A stretch of DNA of 64,000 nt, taken from [Phialemoniopsis] sp. UDSM-2020. Its lineage: Eukaryota; Ascomycota; Sordariomycetes; Thyridiales; Thyridiaceae. Shown in pieces: positions 1 to 9,347 of this stretch. The stretch spans positions 372,001 through 436,000 of the forward strand of contig JAEILZ010000005.1 of NCBI GenBank assembly GCA_018873225.1, in the 5' to 3' direction. Within the stretch, counting starts at the first letter, position 1. The number at the start of each line of letters is the position of its first letter. The translations under genes and the position numbers were made by a program. The notes beneath the pieces are model-generated. The model made no database searches and was not told the DNA's origin. It saw nothing but the letters and a program-made list of their open reading frames with translations.

Positions 1-77
1 CAAATTCTAAAAAGCATAAAGGGGAAACACACAACAGTCTCTCCAACACGTTTCGTTTGCAACATCTCCTTTTCACC

Positions 78-1621
78 ATGGGTATGAAAGACCACGGCTA
101 CTACGGCTGGGCCTTTGTCGCCGCCCGGCCCCTGCAGTTCGTCGCCCTCATCACCATTGTCGGTCTCGACGGCCACTTCATCGCCCAGATCGCCCAGGCG
201 AAGCGCGCCGCCCCGGGCGAGCTGATCGGCACCCTCGTCATCGTAAGCTAATTCCACATCAAACCTCATCTCCTTCCTGTCCTAACAAGATCCCCACACA
301 GGCCTGCATCTCCGTCCTCTGGACCCTCCTCTCCTTCACCGCCTACGACGACTCCCACATCCCCTACTTCGTCACCTGCGCCCTCGACGTCCTCTGCCTG
401 ATCCCCTTCATCGTCATCGCCGCGCTGCTAGGCCAACCCCTGTCCTTCACGACGTGCTCCGACCTGCCCAAGGCCAGCGCCAAGGACAGCCTGTCCTTCC
501 TCGCGCTGCCCATCAGCACCACCGGCGGGGACAAGATCAGCTACCTCCTCTTCGCCGGCGCCGAGCAGACCACCTGCTACGAGCTCATGGCCGCCTGGGG
601 CCTCTCCATCGCGCTGTGCTGCCTCTTCGCCATCAGCGCCTTCGCCACGGCCTTCCTCTTCATCGGCAAGCGCCGCGCCGCCAAGCCTGCTGCTACGTCG
701 CCCGAAGATGCGGAGCTGCGCGACTTTGCCGGACCGCCGCCCGCCAACAAGGAGTTTGACGATGCGAGCAGCTTCCACAGCGCGCACGGGGCGGACTTCC
801 ACATGGTCGCGCCGCGGCCTCCGCCTCCGCCGGCGATCCATGTCAGCCGCCCGCACACGCCCGTCGGCGGGTACGCCACCATGCCTGAGCCGCAGCCTGC
901 TCCGGTGCCGATGCACCGCGGCTAGGAACTCGGGGCGCCGCGCGCGGTAGGAGCAGTAGGGACAGCTGAGGGTGACATGTACAGCACGAGAGACGGCGGC
1001 GTGGCGCCTGCTGCGGCAGTCGGGGCGCATCGTAGGGAGTACACCGGTGTCCCGCCCGCAAGCAGCGTCTACGACGACGACGGGCGGGGCATGGACACCA
1101 TTCCCATTGCGCTGTCGTCGCCGCTCTCGAGCCACCCGCCCAGCTTGACCACTACTGCCCATTCAAACGCGGCGCCCATGGGCAGGAGCCTCACGGGCAG
1201 CAACCGGTTCCAGGTGAACCAGACGCAGCAGAACAACCAGATGAACGTGGTCGTAATGGGCAGCAAGAATAACAGCGAGAACGAAGAACGGCCCGCTACG
1301 CGGGGTAAGGGGAGCCGGTTCCGTGAGGAGCGCGACTCGGTGTGGCTGCGCCGCCTGGAGCGCAAGGACAGGAAGCCCGTGCTCGTGGTGCCGACGAGCC
1401 CCGTGGCGGCGCCGCTCGAGATCGTCCCGCCGACGCCCGCGTCGCCGCAGGCGCAGCAGAAGCCGAAGCGCAAGACGATCTTTGAGATCATCGACGGGTG
1501 GTGGGACCTCGGCCTGCTGCGCGGCGGGACGGTGAGGGGCCGCACGGCGCCATTCCCCAGCAGCAGCGGGAGGGCCAAGGCGGCGGCGCGTGGTAATAAT
1601 GATGCGGCTGGGTTTGTCTAA
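78..1621 (+). CDS. MARVEL-domain membrane protein with long hydrophilic tail (C-terminal model uncertain)
   Basis: Start at 78 sits in a good CACCATGG context. Exon 1 (78-242) and exon 2 (from 302) join in phase across a 59-nt GTAAGC..AG intron and encode four hydrophobic segments typical of the MARVEL family, which are integral membrane proteins of fungal plasma membrane and eisosome-like domains. After the fourth segment comes a Pro-rich cytoplasmic tail. The frame meets TAG at 923-925 and then stays open, in the same frame, to TAA at 1621. A GTACGC..ACAG intron at 871-984 (114 nt) would remove the TAG in phase and give about 456 residues. Without it the protein ends at 922 (262 residues) and 977-1621 could be a separate 214-residue ORF. 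The far tail is rich in Gln/Asn and basic residues and matches no domain I recognise. The family is fairly sure; the extension is an inference. Confidence 0.65.
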
Positions 1622-1807
1622 TGGCGGGCGTTGGTAGTATCTAAATTGAACAAAATCTGGCTGGAGTTTTTGGGTTAGTAATAGATTGGCTTCAAAAGTA
1701 GAAATGGAAATAATCGGTTACCATCAGATCGCTCCCTTCAAATCCCAGTCGTGCCATTTGCTCCTGGCAGAACAAGACGGTATCGTCGAATGACGTGGAT
1801 CTCCTAT

Positions 1808-3805
1808 TCACACCATGAGCACCCTCCGCCCGAGCACATTGAAGCACTTGGCAAAGTCCCAGTCGCCGCCGCCGTGCGTCTCAATCTCGTCTCTCTTGGC
1901 CCAGACGGCCTCCATGATGGCCAGCGCCTCCTTGAGCAGGCCGTACACCTCGAGGCTGCCGACGGCCGCGACGAGGCCCCGGAACGCGCACTCCTCCTCC
2001 TTGGTGGCGAGGCAACCCACGACGCACAGCGGCCAGGCCACGGTGCGCAGGCAGTGCGGCGACGGCACCTCCTGCAGCAGGGCGCGCGTCTGGCCCACGC
2101 TCTCGCGCACGTCGGCCGCCTGCGGCTGCCACCCGGAGATGACCACCAACAAATATGTCAGCGCGGCCTGGCCCCAGATACGGCTGAGGCTGGACACGGG
2201 CGGCATGCGCTGCTGCGGCAGACCCGTGGCGGGCAGGAAAGGGAAGCCCGGGCCGGACGAGAGCGAGGCCTGCGCGAGCGACTCGGCGGCCGCGTCGGCG
2301 GCGGACTGCTCGGCGGCGTAGGCGAGGCGGGCGCGCAGCTCGCACTCGATGGGCGCGGCGCGCTTGACGAGCTCGAGCAGCGAGAGCTTGCGCTGGGCGG
2401 CCATGTCGCGCTTCCAGGCGGCGAGGGCCGAGATCTGGCCGAGCGCCAGGACGACCCAGTTCTCGACGCCGACGAAGTTCTCGAGGCGCAGGCGCGGGTC
2501 GCCTATGCCCGGCTCGAGCTCGGTGAGCAGGTGGGCGTGGAACTTTGCAAGGCGCGGCGGCCTGTCGAGCGCCGTGCTCGAGACGACGTCCATGTGCAGC
2601 AGGACGGCGGTGTAGAAGCGCAGAGAGGACTGGTCCGAGTTGTAGGGGACCTTGTTGACGATGTGGGGGAAGAGGCTGCCGTGGTCGGACAGCTGGCCCA
2701 TGATCTGGCACCACGAGGGGCCCGGGTCCGGGTCGTCGATGGTCGAGTGGTTGCGGATGAGGGTGTCGCAGAGCATGATGGCGGCGTCGAGGTGCATGGG
2801 CCAGTTGCTCGTGTTGGCGATGGTGACCTCGAAGACGAGCAGCTGGATGACGCTGGCCATGACGCGCGCGCTCTCGGCGAGGTTGCCCTTGATGCCGCGG
2901 CGGTTGAGCTCCTGGACGCCCGAGTGCAGCTCGCGCAGGGACAGCTCCTGCTGCTTCTGGAGCTGCTTGCCGACCTCGAGCTGGCACGCCGTGTGCGACG
3001 TGTCGGTGTCGTTGCGCATGGCGACCGAGAAGAAGAAGGACGCCAGGCTGAGCGACGAGTGGAAGAGCGCCCGGTTGTTCATCAGGAGGACGAGCAGCCA
3101 GCCGCGGCCGTTGCTGAGCAGGGTCGGGCGGTAGAAGGGGTAGAGAAAGGGGAAGACGTAGTCAATATACATCATGATCATGCTCATCTCGTTCTCCTGT
3201 TCGAGGCTGGGGGCGGCTAGGGATGCCTTGAGAGGAGCCCACTTGTCCTTCTTGTCGTGACTTACGGACGTGGATGCCGGGCTAGGATCCGCATGGGCCG
3301 GGTGGTAGCTACCTGTGGATGAGACGGGTGTGGCGCCCGAGAAGGAGGCCTCGGAGGCCGTGACCAGGTTGTAGCCGGACTCGGGGCCAGAGTCGTCGGT
3401 GACAAAGCCGGTAGTGGTGGCCTCGCTGGTGGCCCTGGGGTTGCCGGCACCGGGGCGGGCGGAGACGTGCTGCTCGCCGTCCGAGTCGGTGATCATCTCA
3501 ATGTCCTCGGTGCCGTTGCCGATGCTCTGATAGTAGCGCCTCTCGCGGCGCTGGGCGGCTCGGCGCTTGACCTCGGCCTTGAGCTGGTCGGCGCGGTCCT
3601 TTTGGCGGTCGCCATTGTCCATCCAGTCGGGCTTGGCATCGCTGTAGAGGCAGTCGATCTCGAGGGCGGCGCACCCGGCGCACATGGGGCGGCCCTCGTC
3701 GCACTTCTTGCGGCGCAGGCGGCAGGTCCAGCACCCTTCGGAACTTCTCTGCTTGGACGAGTTCATGGCGGTGGATTCTCTGTTGGGGCTCATGTGATCC
3801 CTCAT
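1808..3805 (-). CDS. Zn2Cys6 fungal transcription factor, 665 aa
   Basis: A single open exon on the minus strand. Residues 25-52 form a canonical binuclear zinc cluster, CX2CX6CX6CX2CX6C (C25, C28, C35, C42, C45, C52), followed by a basic, Arg-rich linker (about residues 67-91). The middle and C-terminal parts have the helical, Leu/Ala-rich composition of fungal-specific regulatory domains (Fungal_trans_2 style). Such proteins are nuclear, DNA-binding activators or repressors; the target is unknown. Met5 (3793) and Met14 (3766) are alternative starts, both upstream of the zinc cluster. The nearest downstream gene is the GNA1-type acetyltransferase. No intron is needed. Very GC-rich codon usage creates a long meaningless ORF on the opposite strand. 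Confidence 0.9.
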   Translation of the reverse strand: MRDHMSPNRESTAMNSSKQRSSEGCWTCRLRRKKCDEGRPMCAGCAALEIDCLYSDAKPDWMDNGDRQKDRADQLKAEVKRRAAQRRERRYYQSIGNGTEDIEMITDSDGEQHVSARPGAGNPRATSEATTTGFVTDDSGPESGYNLVTASEASFSGATPVSSTGSYHPAHADPSPASTSVSHDKKDKWAPLKASLAAPSLEQENEMSMIMMYIDYVFPFLYPFYRPTLLSNGRGWLLVLLMNNRALFHSSLSLASFFFSVAMRNDTDTSHTACQLEVGKQLQKQQELSLRELHSGVQELNRRGIKGNLAESARVMASVIQLLVFEVTIANTSNWPMHLDAAIMLCDTLIRNHSTIDDPDPGPSWCQIMGQLSDHGSLFPHIVNKVPYNSDQSSLRFYTAVLLHMDVVSSTALDRPPRLAKFHAHLLTELEPGIGDPRLRLENFVGVENWVVLALGQISALAAWKRDMAAQRKLSLLELVKRAAPIECELRARLAYAAEQSAADAAAESLAQASLSSGPGFPFLPATGLPQQRMPPVSSLSRIWGQAALTYLLVVISGWQPQAADVRESVGQTRALLQEVPSPHCLRTVAWPLCVVGCLATKEEECAFRGLVAAVGSLEVYGLLKEALAIMEAVWAKRDEIETHGGGDWDFAKCFNVLGRRVLMV

Positions 3806-5085
3806 ACAATGGCTTTTTCATGAGATTGAGTGAGGGATCCATGCATTTCAATTGAATCCATGCACCCACAAGGCGTAAGGCGGGCGGGCGCACTAGCTGC
3901 CACGACTCGGATGCTAAATTTGGTTTAGTCATCGCTGGTGTCGCCTTCGGAGTTTTGCCGATTACAAATCCACTCTGGGCGAGAATCTGCACCCAAACAC
4001 CAAACGCCACCATATCTTGCGCGATCTGCAGCTTGAGCTCACAAGTGCTGACCTTTGCGCGCGATAACCATCTCGGTCCGTCTCGCATTCAGATATGCTA
4101 CACAGGCCACACCAATGAGGGTATTATTACGGCCTCTCTGGGCCATTTACTGCCTACTGAATCAATAAGGGCGCACACTTGATGGAAAATGGTGGCCCAG
4201 TCCTCGGACCCGTGACAATGGCTGATGGTTTCCAAGGACATGCAGTACACCATCAGATACAACTCTAAGTGAAACTAGGACACTCTGTCCTCTGCAGTAT
4301 ATGTCTTGACGACGGTTAGCTGCATTGGCTGACACCACTAAGCTGCCCAAAGGCAGCTTGGCAGCTCTGATGTACAGCCTGCACTCCCCAGTCTTGCTGT
4401 CTTGAGCCTCGTTTATTGACATTGATGTCCCGCGATATTCGATTCTGCTTTTCTTTCTCTGCATTCCCACGTTAATCTCAACCGACAGTCTTGATCGCCA
4501 CGTCCACTGGAAGATGCTATGTGCGCAATGCCTGGGCGTGTTGATGGACGAGAGGCAGTTCTGGATGACCGATCAGAGCCAGCGACGAGAGGGCGTAGAG
4601 AAGCAAGCATACGAACTTGACAATGAAGTTCATACAAAATACCGAGAGATCTGCCAAGCTCGCGGAAACCTGCAGAAGGCCGCTGCTAATGGATGTCGAA
4701 TATATCTCGTCATAAGCATGATGACAGAAGCTGCCAACCCTTCAACATTGCCACCTTCTCTTGAACCCATTGGACTTTCCATCGCTCTTCATCCATGCCA
4801 GTACCGCTGTGGTTGTCAATAACACTCTCGTTGTGGCTGCCCAATACTGTCGGCAGTAAATAGTTGCAGCAGGCCGGCTGCGTCCCGTTCGGCAACCGTA
4901 TGTTGGAGTGCACCACCCCAAGCCAATGTACCTCATCAATGGCGTCGTTGAGGGGGCCTGTAGCTGCTGCCCGAAGTAGGTTTGTGTGGAAAGCATGGTG
5001 ACTTCATGTTTACATTGTCGGTGGGAGGTCAAGGCGTATGTCACTGGACCGATCGCTTCCGATATTGCAAATCAGGTATCTAAAC
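3806..5085. other. intergenic, 1.3 kb, no gene recognised
   Basis: This stretch lies between the 5' end of the Zn2Cys6 regulator and the 3' end of the GNA1-type gene. It holds only short ORFs of about 75-100 codons on both strands without family resemblance. It should contain the promoter of the regulator. Confidence 0.5.
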
Positions 5086-5678
5086 CTATCCACGGTAGTA
5101 AGGCTCTTTGGGCTCCTCATAGTACTGAGACATGACATTGCCTCCCTTTTCATAGCCGCATTTCACATAGAAAGGCTGCTTCTGGAGGCTGCTGCCCAGT
5201 ATTGTCTTGTAGCATCCGACGTTTTTCGCAATAGAGCCAAGGGTCGCCAGCAGCTTCAGACCCAGACCTTTGCTTTGGTAATCTTCTTGAATCGCGATTT
5301 CCTCAATATGGCCGATGAGGCCAAGGCCATGTATACTAAGCAGTAATAAGCATGATAGCTATGGCTAGGGTTCTGTTTCGAGTGTCTGACTTACAACTTC
5401 CTTTCAACAATAACAGTGCCGGTCCCAACAATCCAGTTATTATGCTCAATAACCACATGGAAGTGAACCCCTTGCCCTTGCGTTTTTATCCATTGAAATC
5501 TCTCTTCGAACTGTTCCTGAGAAACATCACCCACATCAGAGAGCACCTTCAGGCAATCAAGGAATCCTCGAGCGTAGTCACTACACTCTAGTGGCCGGAT
5601 GCTATAGCCATCAGGGAACATACGAACGACATCGGATCCAATAAGGTCAGGCGAGAAGAGGGGTTCGTCTGCCGCCAT
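5086..5678 (-). CDS. glucosamine 6-phosphate N-acetyltransferase (GNA1-type GNAT)
   Basis: Two exons, 5678-5395 and 5335-5086, joined across a 59-nt GTAAGT..TTAG intron, give 177 residues, the usual size of fungal Gna1. The N-terminal half carries the family pattern around SIRPLECSDYARGF, and exon 2 carries the acetyl-CoA loop (QSKGLGLKLL) and the C-terminal GCYK...FYVKCGYEKGG block. The enzyme acetylates glucosamine 6-phosphate with acetyl-CoA in the cytosol, on the route to UDP-GlcNAc for chitin and glycans. I chose Met at 5678 because family similarity begins there; an in-frame Met at 5768 would add 30 residues. The sugar transporter and GH20 hexosaminidase downstream suggest an amino-sugar neighbourhood. 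Whether this is the only GNA1 of the genome cannot be told here. Confidence 0.88.
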
Positions 5679-6825
5679 TATGCGCCGCGTGGTCGAGATA
5701 ATCGAAAGCAAAGAGAACGTTGGGTGCTTCAGCGCGCTTAAGGCCCTCTGGGAGTTCCACGCCTTCAATGCAGGACAATGAACTTGCCAGCTGATTAGAC
5801 TCGTAGTATCAAAGCCAGCATGAGTGAGAGGCCGGTTTCGTCAGGACGCTCTGAGTTCCGTAAGAACTAAAGAAAACAATGTTTGAAGGCGTATATTCAT
5901 CGCGCAGATAACAATGACACGTTGCCGAATGCCACAGCGTATGCTAGCTATGGAGGTCGAACTGCAGTCAATTTCTCTATGTACACAGTGCGTAGCTTCT
6001 GGTTAATCAGAGCTCATCCTAAGAGAGAAAAAAGAGGAACGTTGCAAACACTGTGGAGTTAGCTTTCCTTGGCAATACTGTGCAAGTGTGTAACTACTCC
6101 TCCGCACTAGCTAAAAGGAGGACCAGCTGGGGCGAGTCCGATCACTTCCGAGGTCATAGTGGGCCTTGAACCAGGAGAGCCTTTGAGTTACTGTTCCGGA
6201 GTTACGTTGCATCGTTGAATGAGCGGCTCCAAGCGTGAGCCGGCCTGAGATCGAAAGACGCCACGTCTCTTGGCTGATTTGGTTGACGATGTTGTTTATG
6301 AGCTTCCTCCTCAGCCTACACTAAAGTGTAGGGGATCGACCCTGAAGAAAGGTCGTTTGCGCACTAGAGAGCAGTGACAACGAGAGCACTCTCATGATGC
6401 TGAAGGATATCGGTCAACCTTGTCCTCATACTGATGTCCTACGCCTCAGCCAATCAAGTTGTCTACACGACTGACGACACGCTGGCACACGAGCAGTCGC
6501 TACCCTTTGAGAGAATCGTTTCGGGATTGAGTTCAGACAGTGACTGTGCGACCAGGATACTCTAGCTACACAGCTCGGAGTGAACCTAGATACGATGGAC
6601 GAGAGGCTCCGAGCACGGGCATACACTTGTTAATCTGATTCAAGCGTGTCCCAAAAAGAAAAACAGTATGGCCCCCGTACAATCGAAGCGATTGACTCAG
6701 TGCATGAATTGAACTTTTGGGATTGTATTTGTAGACTCTTTTAGATTGAATCTTGGGGCAGAATTCTTAGTTAGAGTAAATGTAGAATCACAGAGGATTC
6801 AATGTTTCCAGAGGCATGTTTTGCC
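5679..6825. other. intergenic, 1.15 kb, no gene recognised
   Basis: No ORF here resembles a protein family. The only structure I see is a perfect 8-bp inverted repeat with a 2-bp spacer at 6315-6332 (CCTACACT AA AGTGTAGG). The GNA1 promoter should lie near 5679-5900 and the 3' end of the transporter transcript near 6700-6825. Confidence 0.5.
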
Positions 6826-8637
6826 TCAGCTCGTCATCTCTTCGTGGATTGCCTTGATCTCGGCAGCCTTCTTGACCTCGGACACATCGATAGTTTTCTT
6901 GCCGGTTCGAATATCGTCAACCTTAGGCACGTCAGAGTGTTTCTCGCCCATGAAAATGGCATCGACTTCTTCGAGGGTTGTGCCCTTGGTTTCAACCCAA
7001 AATACTATCTGTTTATCGCATTTTATATTAGCGCAAATGGCTCTTCAGGGCGTAGGAGAAAGGGCGAGTAAAATCAACATACGATGAAGATCAGACTGAC
7101 GACATTCCAGCCTCCGTTGATAAAGTACATCTTCCATGTGATGTTGGCCAGCGCGATCGGAATACAGTACACGAGAACAATACTGCGTAACACGTTGTTA
7201 GTAACTCTCTTGGGTGATCAACACTACGCAAACATGTATCAAGATTTTACTCACGCTATTGCTTGCTGAACGATATGAGCCGCTGCTAGACCGTTGGCGC
7301 GGATAGCGTAGTGCATGATCTCTGGAGGGTAAAGTGTCGCCAGGGGTGTCCAGGCGATGGAGTATGCGCCTTGGAAGAGGAACACACAAGCAACATTTCC
7401 GTAGACGAGACTTTGAGAGGCGCCGGTAGGGTTGCTGGCGTACTTGCTCGATAGTCCGCCGATGATGACAAGGAAGATAACGAGAAAGGACTGTGAGAGG
7501 ATGGCGAGTGATTTGCGACCCCAATTGGAAGCCATCGCAGTACCGGCCATGGCACAGAACAGACACCAGACGTTCAGGACGACGTTCTGTTTGACGAGCT
7601 TTTGTCTTAGCGATTTCTTCCTCACGATAAAGCGCATAAGGAAGCACCAAAGGATAAGAGGAACAGGGCAACTGAGACGGGGTCTAGGTCAGACTTACGA
7701 CCTTGAGCTGGGCCTGGGCGTCCGTGATGCCAGCAGTTTTCAACATCGGACCTAGATAATACGCAGCAATATTGTTTCCTGCTATGGTTGAGAAGATGAG
7801 AGCCGAGCCCCCAATGCATACACGTTTGATGGAGACGGGATCGGCAATGATCTCTTTCGGAGTGGTCTTCTTGCCCTCATTCTTCTCCCATTCGAGGGTA
7901 TCGAAGATCTCCTTGTAGATAGCAACCGACACGGGATCCGTTATGTCGCCTCTGGAGTTACAGTCGGCGACGGCGGAGCGGGCAGCCTCGTACATCTCCC
8001 GGCTGACGAGCCATCGTGGGGACTCCGGAATGAAGGGCAGGATGGCGACGCAGGTCACGGCAAAGATGACCTGCAGCAAGGAAGGCAGGCGCCAGGCCCA
8101 AGTAGAATCCCACCGACCCGTGCCGAGAGTGATTCCCGCGGCCATGAGCGCGCCGACGTAGTAGAAATTGTTGAGCAAGCCGGAGCCCCAGGCACGGTAC
8201 TGACTAGGGAACGTCTCGGTGATATACACGGGAGCGGCAATATCGCTGAGCGCAATGCCCCAACCCATAGTAGCGCGGGCGACGACGAACATGGGCGTGT
8301 TCTGCGCGGCCGTCTGCAGCAGATTGCCCACCACGATGGCGATGGAGGACCAGAAGATGGCCGGGCGGCGGCCTAGATAGTCGGTCAGGATACCCGCAGT
8401 AAAGAAGCCGATGAACTTTCCGATGAAGACGGAGGCGGTATTGAGGCCCTGGGTGGCCGGGGTGAGACGGAAGTAATCGGTGTAGGAGGGGAGGATATTG
8501 AGGCCGTTGAGCATGGAACCGTCGTAGCCGTGGGTGGTGGACTGGACCATGGAGCAGACCATGAGGAGGACGGCGAGAGCCTTGCTGGACTGGGGAACCC
8601 AGGCGGGTATCCAGGTGCCCGTGATAGACCTGTGCAT
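6826..8637 (-). CDS. MFS sugar/disaccharide transporter, 12-TM, 517 aa
   Basis: Four exons (8637-7699, 7586-7255, 7182-7083, 7008-6826) with three short introns give 517 residues. Sugar-porter signatures are visible: the GRRPAIFW loop after TM2, PESPRWLVSR before the central loop, and the ETKGTTLEEVDAIF tail after TM12. The N-terminal HGYDGSMLNGLN pattern is typical of fungal hexose and lactose/cellobiose-type permeases. It is a proton-coupled plasma membrane importer by family; the substrate is not readable. Met8637 was chosen because the first membrane helix follows soon after; an in-frame ATG at 8760 is less likely. It is transcribed divergently from the GH20 hexosaminidase across 710 bp, so co-regulation and uptake of chitobiose-like or GlcNAc sugars is a reasonable inference. 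Confidence 0.9.
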
Positions 8638-9347
8638 AACGGGCGAACAGTCTTCCCGAGATAGATGGAGGTGGGTGTTGTTGTTGTCTCGAGACTGTGC
8701 TCGTGCGTGCGACTCGAGGAGAAACGGACCACCAGTGCAGCGAAGCACGTCCGTGATCAAGGTATTTGTACTTTTCCTCTGATAACGAACAAGGCCAGAC
8801 CAGACCAGACACTATGTCGGGGATATGTCGTGTTGTGCATTTGGGCAATGGAGCGCACCGGAAGATTTCCCAAAAGAGTATCCCGGTGAGGATCCTGGGC
8901 GCCCCCGCACAGATGTTCGTCGCCCAGGCCTGCCATTCGCTTATCCCCCGGATCCTCCCCGCACAGTGGGCTTGGGTTGCATCAACGATCCCGTTAGTCG
9001 GGTCGTCCAGTCTTGTCGGGTCCTCGGGTCCAGAAGATCCATGAATTGCTGCCCAGGTGGCTTTAGTCTAGTTCAATTTGAGGAATCCATCGACGGTGGT
9101 CCACGCAAATCGTAACCCTCAAGGGATTTGCTATCGATTCGTAACGTTGCCCTCTCTCCTCATCCCCTAATCCCCAGTCTTTGAAGGTGGAGCTACGGTA
9201 TGTAGTACTCAATGTTGACGAGTCTCCTCCCTGCCAAGTCATATATCATCTCGTTATCGCATGTTCAATACGCCAGCAAGTATCAATCATATCAGGTCGG
9301 ATCATATCGGTAGCTGCGATTCGACGCCACTCATTTCACAATCTGCC
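8638..9347. promoter_or_regulatory. divergent promoter between sugar transporter and GH20
   Basis: These 710 bp separate two divergently transcribed genes and must hold both promoters. They include a duplicated motif described separately (8890-8966) and a short GACCA run near 8791-8806. Confidence 0.6.
8890..8966. promoter_or_regulatory. two GGATCCT...CCCCGCACAG direct repeats with CreA-like cores
   Basis: GGATCCT begins at 8890 and again at 8950, exactly 60 bp apart, and each is followed by CCCCGCACAG (CCCCGC at 8903-8908 and 8957-8962). The reverse complement, GCGGGG, fits the SYGGRG consensus of the fungal carbon-catabolite repressor CreA/CRE1, which often acts at paired sites upstream of sugar-use genes. 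The repeat is directly visible; the binding protein is inferred. Confidence 0.4.

Noticed and set aside
923..925. stop-codon readthrough at the MARVEL TAG
   Set aside because: The following bases (GAACTC) do not match known readthrough contexts such as CTA or CARYYA; an intron explains the frame better.
1751..3220. 489-codon plus-strand ORF opposite the Zn2Cys6 gene
   Set aside because: Composition is Arg/Glu/Asp/Gly-rich with no domain and it mirrors the GC-rich codons of the regulator. It is an antisense shadow.
4514..4822. 102-codon ORF beside the GNA1 gene
   Set aside because: No recognisable motif, no convincing start context and no homologue I recognise.
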